Shown one piece after another: positions 6,557 to 6,827 of a stretch of DNA of 6,827 bases; position 1 is the first letter of the stretch; each line of letters opens with the position of its first letter. The notes beneath the pieces are model-generated. The model did not search any database and was not told the DNA's origin. It saw nothing but the letters and a program-made list of their open reading frames with translations. The position numbers were made by a program, and so were the translations under genes. This DNA is from an uncultured Chloroflexota bacterium (GTDB taxonomy: Bacteria; Chloroflexota; Anaerolineae; B4-G1; DUEL01): the NCBI GenBank assembly GCA_937138275.1, contig CAKZOY010000489.1:1-6827 (forward strand), given 5' to 3'.

Positions 6557-6597
6557 GGCTCTGGCGCTGGCGGCCGAAGGCCGCCAGCGCCAGAGCC
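6557..6597. repeat. Perfect 19-bp GC-rich hairpin
   Basis: GGCTCTGGCGCTGGCGGCC (6557-6575) and its exact reverse complement (6579-6597) flank a GAA loop. On the plus strand it is followed by CTGATTTTT, a short T-run that would suit a plus-strand terminator, but no plus-strand gene is present. On the minus strand the following sequence is CTACCC with no T-tract. The central part shares GGCGGC-GAA-GCCGCC-like symmetry with the 6423-6465 hairpin. Confidence 0.85.
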
Positions 6598-6680
6598 CTG
6601 ATTTTTCTCCCCTTCTCCCCAGCCCGAACAGTTACCTTCGGAAAAGATCCAATTCTTACACGCAGTTGACTGACCAATAG

Positions 6681-6713
6681 ATTGGCCGGGGAGTCTCCGA
6701 CTCCCCGGCCAGT
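6681..6713. terminator. Hairpin after livK, likely partial terminator or 3'-end stabiliser
   Basis: TGGCCGGGGAGTC (6683-6695) and GACTCCCCGGCCA (6699-6711) form a perfect 13-bp stem around a 3-base loop, starting about 17 bases after the livK stop codon on the minus strand. What follows on the minus strand (ATCTATTGG) is only weakly T-rich, so read-through into livH is plausible. Such a hairpin after a binding-protein gene commonly protects the upstream message and lowers expression of the downstream genes. A short CCAAT-AG-ATTGG palindrome (6674-6685) overlaps its edge. Confidence 0.6.
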
Positions 6714-6729
6714 GACTTCTTTACCGGCT

Positions 6730-6827
6730 TTACGGGCAAACAGTGGCCCGGTAGGAGACTTTCTCCGGACTGACCTCCAGGATGACCGCGCACTTCTTGG
6801 GGTTGTGCTGCGCGTCAAAGGTGATGT
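6730..6827 (-). CDS. livK: C-terminal end of a LivK-like substrate-binding protein (partial)
   Basis: The last 31 codons before a TAA (6732-6730) can be read, beginning ITFDAQHNPKKCAVILEV. The pattern is characteristic of the C-terminus of periplasmic binding proteins of the LivK/HAAT class (Peripla_BP_6): FD-x-x-HNP-x-K, then an aliphatic strand, a short turn (SPEK), a tyrosine strand and a final Pro. Its position directly upstream of livHMGF in the same orientation agrees. It carries two cysteines 18 residues apart (KKC and TVCP), which could form a disulfide outside the cytoplasm. The start lies beyond the window. The other minus-strand frame across this end is open longer but continues into the intergenic hairpins and is Arg/Ser/Lys-rich, as expected of a shadow frame. 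Confidence 0.68.
   Translation of the reverse strand, partial: ITFDAQHNPKKCAVILEVSPEKVSYRATVCP

Larger units (their letters stand above)
6349..6636. repeat. 13-bp perfect inverted repeats bracketing a 288-base block
   Basis: GGTAACTGTTCGG (6349-6361) is the exact reverse complement of CCGAACAGTTACC (6624-6636). Inside the block lie the 6423-6465 and 6557-6597 hairpins and the GGGTAGG repeats. The layout resembles the ends of a small non-autonomous mobile element, but no flanking target duplication is visible and there is no transposase. The right copy also forms a local 5-bp hairpin with TTCGG (6637-6641). Confidence 0.6.
6266..6729 (-). other. 464-base structured non-coding region between livK and livH
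   Basis: No credible gene lies between the LivK-like stop and the livH start. The open frames here cross palindromes, lack ribosome binding sites and resemble nothing. Instead the stretch is packed with inverted repeats: hairpins at 6309-6342 (competing with 6331-6350), 6423-6465, 6557-6597 and 6681-6713, plus longer-range pairs at 6349-6361/6624-6636, 6383-6393/6496-6506 and 6500-6507/6551-6558. I see no convincing promoter, no amino-acid-rich leader peptide and no riboswitch I recognise. In an operon of this type such a spacer could let the binding protein be made in excess over the membrane and ATPase subunits. Confidence 0.7.

Noticed and set aside
6640..6680. Possible livH promoter just after the livK hairpin (TTGGTC with TAAGAAT)
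   Set aside because: The spacing is about 13 bases and both boxes are poor matches; not convincing.
6507..6818. Minus-strand open frame over the right end and the intergenic hairpins
   Set aside because: Arg/Ser-rich and translated through palindromes; another frame encodes a recognisable LivK-type C-terminus.

Overview
The window carries two transcription units, both read on the minus strand (right to left), plus a short partial gene at each end. GC content is high, genes are packed tightly with ATGA stop/start overlaps, and most starts have strong AGGAGG-type ribosome binding sites. Gene content (a complete LivKHMGF-type transporter, a free-standing SCP2 protein, a bPH/SHOCT membrane protein, a trimeric-type purine nucleoside phosphorylase) and the GC-rich intergenic palindromes suggest a high-GC environmental bacterium. 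Chloroflexota is my best guess, but this is inference and nothing here proves the phylum.

Unit 1 (right, 6827 to about 2054) is a branched-chain amino acid / polar amide type (HAAT) ABC transporter. It runs from the last 31 residues of a LivK-like binding protein, through a 464-base structured intergenic region, to livH, livM, livG and livF. The four membrane and ATPase genes are separated by 13, -4 and 11 bases, so they are co-transcribed and translationally coupled. The unit ends in a row of 7-base degenerate repeats and a clear intrinsic terminator.

Unit 2 (left, about 2055 to 1) starts at a near-consensus sigma-70-type promoter whose -35 box is embedded in the T-tract of the unit 1 terminator. 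It reads SCP2 lipid-binding protein, a 16-bp perfect hairpin, a bPH/SHOCT membrane protein, purine nucleoside phosphorylase, and the start of a small hydrophobic protein that leaves the window. The last three genes overlap by ATGA.

Functionally, unit 1 imports an amino acid-like solute: the binding protein captures it, LivH/LivM form the channel, LivG/LivF hydrolyse ATP. Unit 2 mixes purine salvage with membrane or lipid-associated proteins, and no single pathway is obvious. The protein genes are mostly recognisable. The least explained parts are the livK-livH spacer, which holds at least four strong hairpins, two diverged copies of one palindrome and competing inverted repeats; the heptad tract after livF; and extra transmembrane insertions in both permeases.
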